Positions 26,840-35,612 of a stretch of DNA of 64,000 nt are shown in pieces. Origin of the DNA: Burkholderia pseudomultivorans (lineage in GTDB: Bacteria; Pseudomonadota; Gammaproteobacteria; Burkholderiales; Burkholderiaceae); NCBI RefSeq assembly GCF_902499075.1, contig NZ_CABVPP010000021.1, forward strand, positions 32,838 through 96,837. Direction: 5' to 3'. Within the stretch, counting starts at the first letter, position 1; the number at the start of each line of letters is the position of its first letter. The position numbers and the translations under genes are program-made. The notes under the pieces are model-generated. The model searched no databases, was not told where the DNA came from, and worked only from the letters and a program-made list of their open reading frames with translations.

Positions 26840-28305
26840 CGCAATCCATCTCCATGAAGGCGCCACGCGTGCAGCGCGGCATACGCGCGCCACGGCGCCC
26901 AGCGCGCGGCATGCGACGCGGCCGGCGGCATGCGCGTGCGGTCGGGGTGTTCGGTCGAATCGACGTGCGCGGCCAGCCACGCATCGTCGGCGGGGAACGC
27001 GTTCGGCCAGGCCATCGCGCGCATCGCGACGTACTGCACCGCGCGTTCGTCGAAACCGGGCAGCGCGCGCAGCGCCGCGAGCGTCGCGTCGAGCGGCGCC
27101 ATCGGTTCGAGCACGAGCGTACCGTCGGCGACTGCGCGTGCAAGCGACACGATCGCCCGCGCCGTTTCGCGCGTAATCCCGATCGCTTCGAGCGCCGCCG
27201 GCGGCACGGCGGCCAGCGTCGCCGCAGATGGCAGCGTATGCGTGAGGCCCGGCGGCGCATGTTCGACCTCGCTGCCGAAGCGTTCGGCGATCCGCGCGAG
27301 ATTGCCGGCCGCCTGCGTCGCCGCGAGTTGTTCGCCGGCGATCGCGCGCAATGCAATCTCGAGGCCGTCGAACGCGCCGGGCACACGCAGGCCGGGCGAG
27401 CCGTCCGCGAGTGCGCCGAAATGCGCATCGATCACGTCGGGACGGCTGTCGAGATCGAACAGCCGCCGCACGCGCGCGAGCACGGCCGGCACGACCGGCG
27501 TCAGCGCGGGCGATACCGTGACGGCGAGCGCGAAGCGCTGCGGCACGTGCGCAACCGACAGCCAGCCCGTCACGCATCCGTTGCTGCCGCGCGGCAGTTC
27601 GACGACGCGCGCATAGCCGCGCGCATCGACGCGTTCGACGCCGGCGATCTGCCGCTGCGCGAGAAAGCGCATCAGCTCGTCCCACGCGAACGGCGGCCGG
27701 TACGGCAACGGAAACGTCATGTCGCCGCCGGCCGACATGCCCGCCGCAGCGCTTTTGCGCAAGCGCAGCGGGTTCAGCCCGTAGCGCTGCAGGAACAGAT
27801 CGTTGAAGCGCCGCACGCTGCCGAACCCGGCCGTCGACGCGACGACGGCCACCGGCAGCGTCGTATCGGTCAGCAGCCGCTTCGCCATCAGCAGGCGGTG
27901 CGTTTGCGCGAACTCGACGGGCGACACGCCGAACTGTGCACCGAAGATCCGGCGCAGATGGCGCTCGGTCACGCCGACGCGTCGCGCGAGCGCATCGACG
28001 CCGTGGTCGTTCAGGAAACCGTCCTCGATCAGCGTCGCGGCCGCGTCGGCGAGGCTGCCGGACAGGTCGAGCAGGCCGTGGCCGGGCGCGAGTTCGGGGC
28101 GGCAGCGCATGCACGGGCGAAAGCCGGCCTTCTCGGCGGTCGCGGCGCTCGGGAAGTAGCGACAGTTCCGCGCCTTCGGCGGCTTCACCGGACAAACCGG
28201 CCGGCAGTACACGCCCGTCGTCGACACGCCGACGAAGAACCAGCCGTCGAAACGGCGGTTTCTAGAAAGCAGCGCGTCGTAGCAGGTGTCGGGGTCGAGG
28301 TGCAT
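26836..28305 (-). CDS. alkA: Ada-type regulator fused to AlkA glycosylase
   Basis: 489 residues from MHLDPDTCYDALL. Residues about 1-80 form the Ada zinc/phosphotriester domain with four Cys (GVYCRPVCP, RPCMRC). About 85-185 is an AraC HTH (ARRVGVTERHLRRIFGAQFG, then AGFGSVRRFNDLF). About 200-480 is AlkA: N-terminal domain plus HhH-GPD (LPGFDERAVQYVAMRA) with catalytic Asp in FPADDAWL. It excises 3-methyladenine-type lesions and, when methylated on Cys, should activate repair genes including its own and ogt. This architecture is common in Proteobacteria. Confidence 0.93.
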   Translation of the reverse strand: MHLDPDTCYDALLSRNRRFDGWFFVGVSTTGVYCRPVCPVKPPKARNCRYFPSAATAEKAGFRPCMRCRPELAPGHGLLDLSGSLADAAATLIEDGFLNDHGVDALARRVGVTERHLRRIFGAQFGVSPVEFAQTHRLLMAKRLLTDTTLPVAVVASTAGFGSVRRFNDLFLQRYGLNPLRLRKSAAAGMSAGGDMTFPLPYRPPFAWDELMRFLAQRQIAGVERVDARGYARVVELPRGSNGCVTGWLSVAHVPQRFALAVTVSPALTPVVPAVLARVRRLFDLDSRPDVIDAHFGALADGSPGLRVPGAFDGLEIALRAIAGEQLAATQAAGNLARIAERFGSEVEHAPPGLTHTLPSAATLAAVPPAALEAIGITRETARAIVSLARAVADGTLVLEPMAPLDATLAALRALPGFDERAVQYVAMRAMAWPNAFPADDAWLAAHVDSTEHPDRTRMPPAASHAARWAPWRAYAALHAWRLHGDGLR

Positions 28306-28513
28306 GCGAGCAATGTAAACCATCGCCGGCGCGGATTTCGGCCGGAATCGGACATGTGTATCGGCGCAGGCGCCCGCCTGCCCGCGCCGCCGTTCGCTTC
28401 GGGAAAAACGGTTAACGCCAGATGACGAAACAGTCGTCTCTTTTGCGGGCATGAAACAAGAGACGACTCATCGAAATCCCCGACTGACAGCACGTCCGCA
28501 AAGCTCCTATCCT

Positions 28514-28531
28514 TTGAAAAACGTTTTCCAA
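28514..28531. promoter_or_regulatory. LacI-type operator, hexuronate MFS gene
   Basis: TTGAAAAACGTTTTCCAA is a near-perfect dyad centred on CG and matches the perfect site in front of the uronate dehydrogenase gene. It lies about 120 bp before the MFS start. The LacI-family repressor encoded at 30025-31017 is the natural ligand. Confidence 0.75.
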
Positions 28532-28649
28532 ATCATCGAGCGACCGGTTGCGCCGCGCAGGGGACGCGTGGCGCGGCCCGCTCCGGCGCCTGTCGCCGGT
28601 CATGAACATCGTGCGGCGCGACGGGCGCGGCCGCGCATCGGAGACATTC

Positions 28650-29939
28650 ATGCAATCTGCCGTCATCGGCGTCGCGCGCGCCGCCAGCCGCTACCGCTGG
28701 GCCGTCTGCGCGCTGCTGTTCTTTGCGACCGTCATCAATTACATGGATCGGCAGATCCTCGGCCTGCTTGCGCCGATGCTCCAGCACGACATCGGCTGGA
28801 GCCAGATCCAGTACGGCCGAATCGTGATGGCGTTTTCCGCGTTCTACGCGCTCGGCCTGCTCGGCTTCGGCCGCATCGTCGACTGGCTCGGCACGCGCAT
28901 CTCGTATGCGGCGGCGATGCTGGTGTGGAGCATCGCCGCGATGCTGCATGCGGCGGTCGGCTCGGTGATGGGCTTCGCGTTCGTGCGCGCGCTGCTCGGG
29001 ATCGGCGAGGGCGGCAACTTCCCGGCGGCGATCAAGACGACGGCCGAATGGTTTCCGCGCCGCGAACGCGCGCTCGCGACGGGCATCTTCAACTCGGGCG
29101 CGAACATCGGCGCGGTGTTCGCGCCGGCGATCATCCCGGCCATCGCGGTCGCGTACGGCTGGCGCGCGGCGTTCGTGATCGTCGGCGCGATCGGTCTCGT
29201 GTGGCTCGCCGTGTGGCTCGTGTTCTATCGCCAGGCCGATACGCGCGCGCTCGCCGCCGAATACGACGAGCCGCGCGACGAGGCCGAAGCGCTCGACGCG
29301 GCGAACGCGGACGCCGGCGCGCCGCGCTGGGGCGAACTGATCCGCAAGCGCGAGACGTGGGCGTTCCTGATCGGCAAGTTCCTGACCGATCCGGTCTGGT
29401 GGTTCTATCTGTTCTGGCTGCCGAAGTGGCTCAACGAGTCGCGCGGGATGGACATGCAGCACATCGGCCTGCCGCTCGTCTGCATCTATGCGCTGACGAC
29501 GGTCGGCAGCATCGGCGGCGGCTGGATCTCGTCGTTGATGCTGCGCGCGGGCTGGAGCGTGAACGCCGCGCGCAAGACCGCAATGCTGATCTGCGCATGC
29601 TGCGTGCTGCCGATCGCGTTCGTGTCGCAGGTGCAGGATCTGTGGGCCGCGGTGCTGATCGTCGGCCTCGCTGCCGCTGCGCACCAGGGCTGGTCGGCGA
29701 ACCTGTTCACGACCGCCTCGGACCTGTTCCCGCGCCGCGCGGTCGCGTCGGTGGTCGGCATCGGCGGGATGGCCGGCTCGCTCGGCGGCGTGCTGTTCTC
29801 GGAAGTGATCGGCCAGGTGCTGCAACGTACCGGCCATTACTGGGTGCTGTTCGCGATCGGCGCGTCGGCGTACCTGATCGCGCTGGCCGTGATGCACGTG
29901 CTGACGCCGAAGATGAAGCCGGCGAAGCTCGATGCCTGA
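28650..29939 (+). CDS. MFS hexuronate-type transporter
   Basis: 429 residues from ATG 28650, which has CGGAG 8 nt upstream; ATG 28602 is an unlikely longer start. TM1 contains FFATVINYMDRQILG, the ACS-family signature, as in ExuT. GEGGNFPAAIKTTAEWFPRRERA is the ExuT/GudP-type cytoplasmic motif after TM4. The gene shares LacI-type operators with uronate dehydrogenase, so glucuronate or galacturonate uptake with H+ is the most likely role. Confidence 0.87.
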   Translation: MQSAVIGVARAASRYRWAVCALLFFATVINYMDRQILGLLAPMLQHDIGWSQIQYGRIVMAFSAFYALGLLGFGRIVDWLGTRISYAAAMLVWSIAAMLHAAVGSVMGFAFVRALLGIGEGGNFPAAIKTTAEWFPRRERALATGIFNSGANIGAVFAPAIIPAIAVAYGWRAAFVIVGAIGLVWLAVWLVFYRQADTRALAAEYDEPRDEAEALDAANADAGAPRWGELIRKRETWAFLIGKFLTDPVWWFYLFWLPKWLNESRGMDMQHIGLPLVCIYALTTVGSIGGGWISSLMLRAGWSVNAARKTAMLICACCVLPIAFVSQVQDLWAAVLIVGLAAAAHQGWSANLFTTASDLFPRRAVASVVGIGGMAGSLGGVLFSEVIGQVLQRTGHYWVLFAIGASAYLIALAVMHVLTPKMKPAKLDA

Positions 29940-29961
29940 GCGTGTTGCGTCGGTTGCGAAG

Positions 29962-29988
29962 CGCGCCGCCCTCGTTGGCGGCGCGTTT
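29962..29988. terminator. Terminator between convergent MFS and LacI genes
   Basis: CGCGCCGCC / GGCGGCGCG, a perfect 9-bp stem with a 6-nt loop, followed by TTT on the plus strand. It lies in the 85-bp gap between convergent genes. Confidence 0.65.
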
Positions 29989-30024
29989 GCGTCGGGGCGT
30001 CGCGATGCCGGCGCTGCCAGCCGT

Positions 30025-31017
30025 TCAGCCGATCGCCGCCGTCGACGCGCGCACGATCAGCCGCGGCTCGAACGTCGAATAGCTCGCGTCGGTGCGGCCG
30101 GCGAGCGCGTCGATCAGTTTCTGCATCGCGAGTTCGCCCATGTTCTCGCTCTGGATGTCGACCGTGGTCAGCGCGGGCGCCGCGTACTGGCCGTACGGCA
30201 CGTTGTCGATGCCCGCGACGGAGACGTCGCGCGGCAGCTGGAAGCCGAGCGACGCGGCCTCCTTCATGAAGCCGAGCGCGATCAGGTCGTTGTAGCAGAT
30301 CACCGCCTGCGGACGCTGCGGCCCGAGCATCACGCGCGAACACGCGCGTTCGCCGGCCTCGGCGGTCGGCGCATGCGCATCGTGCACGTCGAGCGCGAGC
30401 CCCGCTTCGGCGAGGCAGTCGCGCGCACCCTGGATCCGCTCGTCGTTGACGCGCGCCGAGCCGAAGCCGAGATACGCGATGCGCGTGTGGCCGAGGTTCA
30501 GCAGATGGCGCGCAAGCATGTAGGTCGACATCCGGTTGTCGATGCCGACGCTCGGCAGCGACAGGCTCGGGCTGCGGCGCAGCAGCACCAGCGGCTTGTG
30601 CAGGTCGAGCATCCAGCCGGCTTCGTCGTCGGGCATCCGCGTGCTGACGATCAGCCCGTCGACGCGCTGCGCGAGCGCCTCGATCAGCGAGCGTTCGCGC
30701 GCCTGGTTCTCCTCGGTGTCGACCAGCAGCAGCGTGTAGTCGTGCTGCAGCGCGACGCGGTTCGCGCCTTTCACGACGTTCGTGAAGTGCGGGTTGCTGA
30801 TGTCGAGGATCACGAGGCCGATGGTGCGCGTGCGTCCGGTGATCATCGAGCGCGCGAGCGGATTCGACCGGTAGCCGAGCCGGTCGATCGCTTCCTTGAG
30901 CCGGGCCTCGACGTTCGGCGAGAAACGCTGCGTGCCGTTCACGTACTTCGACACCGTCGCGACCGACACGCCGGCTTCCGCGGCCACGTCGCGGATCGTC
31001 GGGGAAACTTTTTTCAT
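30025..31017 (-). CDS. LacI-family repressor of hexuronate genes
   Basis: 330 residues from MKKVSPTIRDVAAEAGVSVATVSKYVNG, the LacI HTH plus hinge (PLARSM). The ligand domain is type 1 periplasmic fold (TIGLVILDISNPHFTNVVKGA, then VAGIDNVPYGQYAAPALTTV). Three matching operators are visible: before the MFS gene, before udh and directly upstream of its own start. It should repress transport and oxidation of hexuronate until an inducer (a uronate or derived acid) binds. The MFS gene lies convergent on the left; udh is divergent on the right. Confidence 0.93.
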   Translation of the reverse strand: MKKVSPTIRDVAAEAGVSVATVSKYVNGTQRFSPNVEARLKEAIDRLGYRSNPLARSMITGRTRTIGLVILDISNPHFTNVVKGANRVALQHDYTLLLVDTEENQARERSLIEALAQRVDGLIVSTRMPDDEAGWMLDLHKPLVLLRRSPSLSLPSVGIDNRMSTYMLARHLLNLGHTRIAYLGFGSARVNDERIQGARDCLAEAGLALDVHDAHAPTAEAGERACSRVMLGPQRPQAVICYNDLIALGFMKEAASLGFQLPRDVSVAGIDNVPYGQYAAPALTTVDIQSENMGELAMQKLIDALAGRTDASYSTFEPRLIVRASTAAIG

Positions 31018-31022
31018 CCGAA

Positions 31023-31036
31023 GGGTAACGTTTTCG
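31023..31036. promoter_or_regulatory. LacI-type autoregulatory operator
   Basis: GGGTAACGTTTTCG matches the perfect dyad GGAAAACGTTTTCC in 11 of 14 positions. It ends 6 bp before the repressor start codon, so it probably gives autorepression. Confidence 0.55.
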
Positions 31037-31158
31037 TTCGATAACGCCGGATTGTGGCAGAAAAAGCCGCCGCATAGCCGGCGCCTCGCCATCGGGAAAG
31101 TGCGGATAGTCCGAAACGGTGTCCGGCATTGACGTTCGAGCCAGGTCGCGCGTATAGT

Positions 31159-31172
31159 CGGAAAACGTTTTC
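31159..31172. promoter_or_regulatory. LacI-type operator, uronate dehydrogenase gene
   Basis: GGAAAACGTTTTCC, a perfect 14-bp palindrome, lies 30 bp before the udh start codon in the lacI/udh divergent region. Confidence 0.8.
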
Positions 31173-31201
31173 CAAATCAGTTCAGAATCGAAGGAGATCC
31201 G

Positions 31202-32038
31202 ATGAATGCTTCATCCACCGGAACGGGCAAGCCGTTCGGGCGCCTGCTGCTGACGGGCGCGGCCGGCAACCTCGGCCGCCAGTTGCGCGGCGCGCTCGCG
31301 AGCTGGGCCGACGTCGTGCGTGTGAGCGACATCGCGTCGCTCGGCGACGCAGCCGCGCATGAAGAAACCCGCGTCGTCGACCTGGCCGACCGGGCGGCGG
31401 TGATGCAGCTCGTCGACGGCGTCGATGCGATCGTCCATCTCGGCGGCATCTCGATCGACGCGCCGTTCGACGATCTCGTCGATGCGAACATCACCGGCAC
31501 GTACAACCTGTACGAAGCCGCGCGCCGGCACGGGGTGAAGCGGATCGTGTTCGCCAGTTCGAATCATGCGATCGGTTTTCATCCGGTCACCGAAGTGCTC
31601 GACGCCGATTCGCCGCAGCGGCCCGACAGCCTGTACGGCGTGACGAAGTGCTTCGGCGAGGCGCTGTCGCGCTATTACTTCGATCGTTTCGGGATCGAGA
31701 CCGTGTGCCTGCGGATCGGCTCGTCGTTCGAGGAGCCGAAGAATCCGCGCATGCTGGTCACGTACCTCAGCTATCGCGACTTCATCGAGCTCGTGCGCTG
31801 CGCGCTGCTGACGAACCGCGTCGGACACGCGATCGTCTACGGCGTGTCGGACAACCCGGTGAAGTGGTGGGACAACACCAAGGCCGGCTTCCTCGGGTTC
31901 CGGCCGCGCGACAGCTCCGCGCAGTTCGCGGAACGCTTCCCGGTGACGGCGCCGACCGCGGACTACGACGATCCTGCGCAGCGGTTCCAGGGCGGCGGCT
32001 TCGTGGTCGGCGAGCCGATGGAGCGGAAGGCGTCGTAA
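31202..32038 (+). CDS. udh: Uronate dehydrogenase (NAD-dependent)
   Basis: 278 residues with GAAGGAGATCCG before ATG. It is an extended-SDR epimerase-like protein: LLTGAAGNLGRQLR cofactor motif, VHLGGISID, FASSNHAIGFHP (Ser/Asn) and YGVTKCFGEALSRYY (Tyr-xxx-Lys). These match characterised Agrobacterium and Pseudomonas uronate dehydrogenases, including the SNHAIG segment. It oxidises D-glucuronate or D-galacturonate to the aldarolactone. With the ExuT-like carrier it forms the entry of the oxidative uronate route; downstream aldarate enzymes are not in the window. Controlled by the divergent LacI gene. Confidence 0.92.
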   Translation: MNASSTGTGKPFGRLLLTGAAGNLGRQLRGALASWADVVRVSDIASLGDAAAHEETRVVDLADRAAVMQLVDGVDAIVHLGGISIDAPFDDLVDANITGTYNLYEAARRHGVKRIVFASSNHAIGFHPVTEVLDADSPQRPDSLYGVTKCFGEALSRYYFDRFGIETVCLRIGSSFEEPKNPRMLVTYLSYRDFIELVRCALLTNRVGHAIVYGVSDNPVKWWDNTKAGFLGFRPRDSSAQFAERFPVTAPTADYDDPAQRFQGGGFVVGEPMERKAS

Positions 32039-32048
32039 GCGCCGCGCG

Positions 32049-32369
32049 TCAGCGCAGGATATCGGTTGCCCGATGCTGCGCATCGACGCCGTCGATCAGG
32101 ATCAACGGCCCGCTCGCATGGCGTGCGCGCAGCGGCTGGATCTCGCGGTACGCGTCCGACGTGTACCACGCGCGGGCCGTGTCGAGATCGGCGAACGCAA
32201 TTGCGATCAGGTCGCCGTGCCACACGCCTTCGCGCACCTCCGGACGCGCGCCGTGGATCACGAAGCGGCCGCCGAACGGCGCGAGCGTGCCGTCGATGCG
32301 TTCGAGGTATTCGACGATGTCGTCGCACATTTCGACGTCGTGCAGGTGGGCGATGGCGTATGCGGTCAT
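32049..32369 (-). CDS. DUF1330 family protein
   Basis: 106 residues. Ferredoxin-like alpha/beta dimeric fold signature of DUF1330: MTAYAIAHLHDVEM, then VEYLERIDGTLAPFGGRFVIHGA, then GDLIAIAFADLDTARAWYTSDAYREIQPLRARHASG. It is a small cytosolic protein of unknown function, structurally akin to dimeric alpha-beta barrel enzymes. Convergent with udh, 10 bp apart; no functional link is evident. Confidence 0.85.
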   Translation of the reverse strand: MTAYAIAHLHDVEMCDDIVEYLERIDGTLAPFGGRFVIHGARPEVREGVWHGDLIAIAFADLDTARAWYTSDAYREIQPLRARHASGPLILIDGVDAQHRATDILR

Positions 32370-32743
32370 GGTGGGCTCCGTGGGGTGAGGCGGTGCGGTT
32401 CGGTGGTCGATGGGTTCATGATCGTTGCGCGTGTGATGTGCGTCGATTACCCGGGACGTAATGAAATTTCGGCGCGAACGATCGGTTCGCGGCCGGGGCG
32501 GGACATGCGGTTTCGATGAATCGGATTCGAACCGGCTGCGCTTGCGTGTCGATGCGAATGCCGATCATGCAATGCGCATCGCGCGCGGCGGTCGGGGCGG
32601 GATTGGCGGCGAGCCGGGCCGGCAGGGCTCGATCGGCAACGGAATGGCGTCGATCATTCCCCGACCGCCAAGGGCGCGTGCCGCGCGAGGGTGCATGCGC
32701 CCGAAGCGAACTTTGCGCACTACTGACGCCCGCACCGTGCGCG
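32370..32743. other. Intergenic region, no gene seen
   Basis: 374 bp upstream of the DUF1330 gene and downstream of the PhyH gene (both minus strand). No open frame with a ribosome site or family resemblance, and no clear terminator hairpin. Confidence 0.35.
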
Positions 32744-33937
32744 CTAGGCCTCTCGCCGGTAGCCTTGTTCGCGAACCGCCGCGCAGAATCTTTCCACAGC
32801 CCAACGTTCGTTGAGCGCTCGGGAAAAGAGGCTTTGCTGGCTCTCGGGAGCAAGGCCGTCGAGCGGCGGGTCTTTGTCCAGGTTCGTTGGGAAGGGATAA
32901 CCTTCCGCACACGACGCGATCGCCGCATCCGCTTCCGCTTGAGTCATGGTCGACGCCGCAAGACTGTCCAGCAGGACGGGATACAGTGCTTCGCACATCC
33001 TCGTTCGATTCAGCGACTCCATTGCGCGGCCGTAGGCCGACGAAATCTGCAGCAGGTTCGCCATCCGCTGCACGGACGTCGTTCGATTCGAGCCGGCTGC
33101 ATGGAAAAGCGCAGGACTGAAGAAGAGTGCATCGCCTTTTTCGAGCGGTATTTGTGCGTAATGCGTCTCGAAGTAATCGCGAAAGTCCTGGCGGCGCCAC
33201 GCAAGATAGCCCTCGGCATATCGCTGCGAAAACGGGAGCAGTTTGGTCGGCCCGCTTTCCACCGGCATGTTGCTGTGGGCAATGGCCCCTTGCAGCGTGA
33301 GGAACGGGGACATCGCATGAACGTGGCAAGGGTATCGCTCGGCTTCCGCCGTCGTCTGAAAGCCAAGGTGGTAGTCGCGATGTGCCTGCTGCGCCTGGCC
33401 GCCCGGCCGCACCACGTTGACCTGCGACGTCATCTGGAAATGCGGGCCGAGCCAGGCCTCGGCAATCGCGCGCACCGCGGCATTCGCGTAATAGCGCGCA
33501 AACACGGCGGGCGCTCGCAGGCACAATTTTTCCTGCGCATTCCAGATCCGGTCGTTCGCACCGGCCTTGGCGAAATGGTCGGCCGCCGCGCTGCCGGCTT
33601 CGCGCTCTTCCTGGATGATCGATTCGAAAACCCCGGTTGCCTCGTCAACGGGAGTTGTATCGGCATAGGCGCCCTTCAGGACCAGAACGCCTGCCCCGAG
33701 ATTCAGCACAGTGCCCCACTCGGCTTGCAGTTCGGCTCGTCGCGACTCGTTCGCAAGCGCACCCCGGAGTTCGCGGCAGTCGTATAAAGGAATGTGTCGG
33801 CAGATGTCGGCGGCAAACCTCAAAGCGGTGTCCGCGTTCTGCGGCTTCAGCACGGAACGAAAGTCCTGAAGCGAACAATCCTGCTCCCGATACCAATGGC
33901 GTGCCTGCGCATCGCGGCGCGAGTCAGTGCTGCTCAT
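32744..33937 (-). CDS. Phytanoyl-CoA dioxygenase (PhyH)-like oxygenase
   Basis: 397 residues, GGAGGA before ATG. The Fe(II)/2-oxoglutarate facial triad is visible: HRD in QQAHRDYHLGF and a distal His in LFFSPALFHAAGSNRTT, with Arg as likely 2-oxoglutarate ligand (NRTTSVQRMANLLQ). QVNVVRPGGQAQ precedes the HxD strand as in PhyH enzymes. The C-terminal 90 residues are helical. It hydroxylates an unknown small substrate in the cytoplasm. Divergent from the LacI regulator at 34035, its probable controller. Confidence 0.85.
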   Translation of the reverse strand: MSSTDSRRDAQARHWYREQDCSLQDFRSVLKPQNADTALRFAADICRHIPLYDCRELRGALANESRRAELQAEWGTVLNLGAGVLVLKGAYADTTPVDEATGVFESIIQEEREAGSAAADHFAKAGANDRIWNAQEKLCLRAPAVFARYYANAAVRAIAEAWLGPHFQMTSQVNVVRPGGQAQQAHRDYHLGFQTTAEAERYPCHVHAMSPFLTLQGAIAHSNMPVESGPTKLLPFSQRYAEGYLAWRRQDFRDYFETHYAQIPLEKGDALFFSPALFHAAGSNRTTSVQRMANLLQISSAYGRAMESLNRTRMCEALYPVLLDSLAASTMTQAEADAAIASCAEGYPFPTNLDKDPPLDGLAPESQQSLFSRALNERWAVERFCAAVREQGYRREA

Positions 33938-34034
33938 GTCGTGTCCTCCTTGTCTGGTAGCAACGATAGCCCTGCGGCGGACGCTTGCGTTACGATAAAC
34001 ACATCAAAAACACTTCAAGACGGGGCGACTCATC

Positions 34035-35087
34035 GTGGCGCATCGCTTTCTCATGAAGGAAATCGCTCTGCAGGCGGGCCTGGGATTAGCCACCGTGGAT
34101 CGCGTGCTGAACGGCAGGCCACATGTCCGCGAGCACACGCGTCAGCGTGTCCGGCATGCGATAAAGGAACTGGAGGAGCAGCAGTTCCAGCGGGCGATCA
34201 GTGGACGCAAGCTGGTCGTCGATGTGGTGGTCGAGGCACCGCGAAGGTTTTCCGACGAGATACGTGAAGCATTGATGTCGGAGTTGCCGGGCCTTCGGCC
34301 CGCGGTATTCCGGCCGCGCTTCCTGATGCAGGACACCATGGCGACGGCCGAAGTCGTCGACGCGCTTGCCGCGATCGGCCGCAGAGGCAGTCACGGCGTA
34401 TTCCTGAAGGCGCGAGACGTTTCGGAAATCGCCGATGCCGTTGACGATTTGCAGCAGCGAGGCATCCCGGTTGTCACGCTGTTCACGGACATTCCGCAGT
34501 CGCCGCGCGCGGCTTATGCCGGTCTCGACAATCGAATGGCGGGCGCGACCGCCGCCTACCTCATCGGTCAATGGCTGCCCCGCCGGGAAGGTGATGTGCT
34601 CGTGACGATGAGCAACGAACGTTTCAGAGGTGAAGAAGACAGGGCAATCAGCTTTCGTGAAGCATTACAGCGGCGCTATCCAAAGCTGAAACTGGTTGAT
34701 GCCAGCGGCGGTCACGGCCTTGACGTGCAAACCGAGGAGCACGTGAAACGGGCCGTGGGCCGCAGGAAGAAAATCGTGGCGGTCTATTCGATGGGCGGGG
34801 GCAACGCTGCGATACTTCGCGCGCTGGAGTCGGTAGGACAGCTGCCGGAATGTTTCATTGGACATGACCTGGACCGAGACAACGTGCAGCTGCTTCGCGC
34901 CGGCAAACTCAGCGCTGTCCTGCATCATGATCTTCGCCTGGATCTGAGGACTGCCTGTCACCATGTGATGCATTTCCACAGGCTTTTGCCGGCCTCGGCT
35001 GTGGGTGCATCTTCGTCGGTGGTCGTCGTTACGCCGGAAAATATTCCGGCGTATGTCGAGCAGAGGTTCGGGAGGCTGGGGAGGTGA
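34035..35087 (+). CDS. LacI-family regulator
   Basis: 350 residues from a GTG start (VAHRFLMKEIALQAGLGLATVDRVLNGRPHV), a LacI HTH with the VDRVLNGR variant seen in inositol/sugar-type regulators. The ligand domain is type 1 periplasmic fold (PVVTLFTDIPQSPRAAYAGLDNRMAGATAAYLIGQW region, then FIGHDLDRDNVQLLRAGKLSAVLHHD). Base composition is slightly lower in GC than the neighbouring genes. Divergent from the PhyH oxygenase with a 97-bp intergenic region; the two probably form a regulator/enzyme module. Confidence 0.9.
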   Translation: MAHRFLMKEIALQAGLGLATVDRVLNGRPHVREHTRQRVRHAIKELEEQQFQRAISGRKLVVDVVVEAPRRFSDEIREALMSELPGLRPAVFRPRFLMQDTMATAEVVDALAAIGRRGSHGVFLKARDVSEIADAVDDLQQRGIPVVTLFTDIPQSPRAAYAGLDNRMAGATAAYLIGQWLPRREGDVLVTMSNERFRGEEDRAISFREALQRRYPKLKLVDASGGHGLDVQTEEHVKRAVGRRKKIVAVYSMGGGNAAILRALESVGQLPECFIGHDLDRDNVQLLRAGKLSAVLHHDLRLDLRTACHHVMHFHRLLPASAVGASSSVVVVTPENIPAYVEQRFGRLGR

Positions 35088-35612
35088 GTTGGCCTGCGAT
35101 TCGGCTTGATTCGCTCGGCGGCGTCGGTGTGATTCGAACTGCCTGTGTGCAGCGGGATATCCGCTGCGGCTCGAACGCAGAGGCGGTGCTTGCATGGCTG
35201 CTCTGCCTTTGAAAGCGGCGGACGCCGTTGCTGTCAACGACTGACGGTAGTCGGCCATGAATAGACCTTCGTGGAATGCGTCGATCAGACAATTGCAACG
35301 ACAAGTTCGCTCTGTAAACGGTCCTTCACCGAATCCGGCTCGCACCTGACTCCGCTTTGGCGCACGAATGTCCGCGGGCACATGCCGAGGTAGTCCAGGA
35401 CCCTTATCGCGCTCTCATCGCGACTCCTTGAGTCCTCGTTTCGGTGGCTCGCAGTCAGGCTTCGATATCTCGAATTTCAAATGCTCGAATCGTCGCGCGG
35501 CTCAACGACGCATGCAGAACTTTTCTCTGACGAAATACGCCGGGAGGTTGCCATCGAGTCTCGTATCCTCGGTATGATCGGGATCGACACTAAAAGCACT
35601 GTAGGAGGCCGC
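35088..35612. other. Lower-GC region before the Mrr-type nuclease
   Basis: About 525 bp without a convincing gene. Open frames on both strands lack ribosome sites. A minus-strand frame near 35290-35420 reads plausibly (LDYLGMCPRTFVRQSG) but is short and unrecognised, so it may be a gene scrap. Composition here matches the following nuclease gene rather than the chromosome, as at the edge of an acquired segment. Confidence 0.4.

Noticed and set aside
24795-27428. 877-codon minus-strand open frame
   Set aside because: Lies antisense to the MFS, porin and ogt genes and is Arg/Ala/Pro-rich, as usual for shadow frames in high-GC DNA. No ribosome site or domain.
34665-35381. Minus-strand frame resembling a mobile-element scrap
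   Set aside because: Mostly antisense to the LacI gene; no transposase motif, terminal repeats or target duplication seen.
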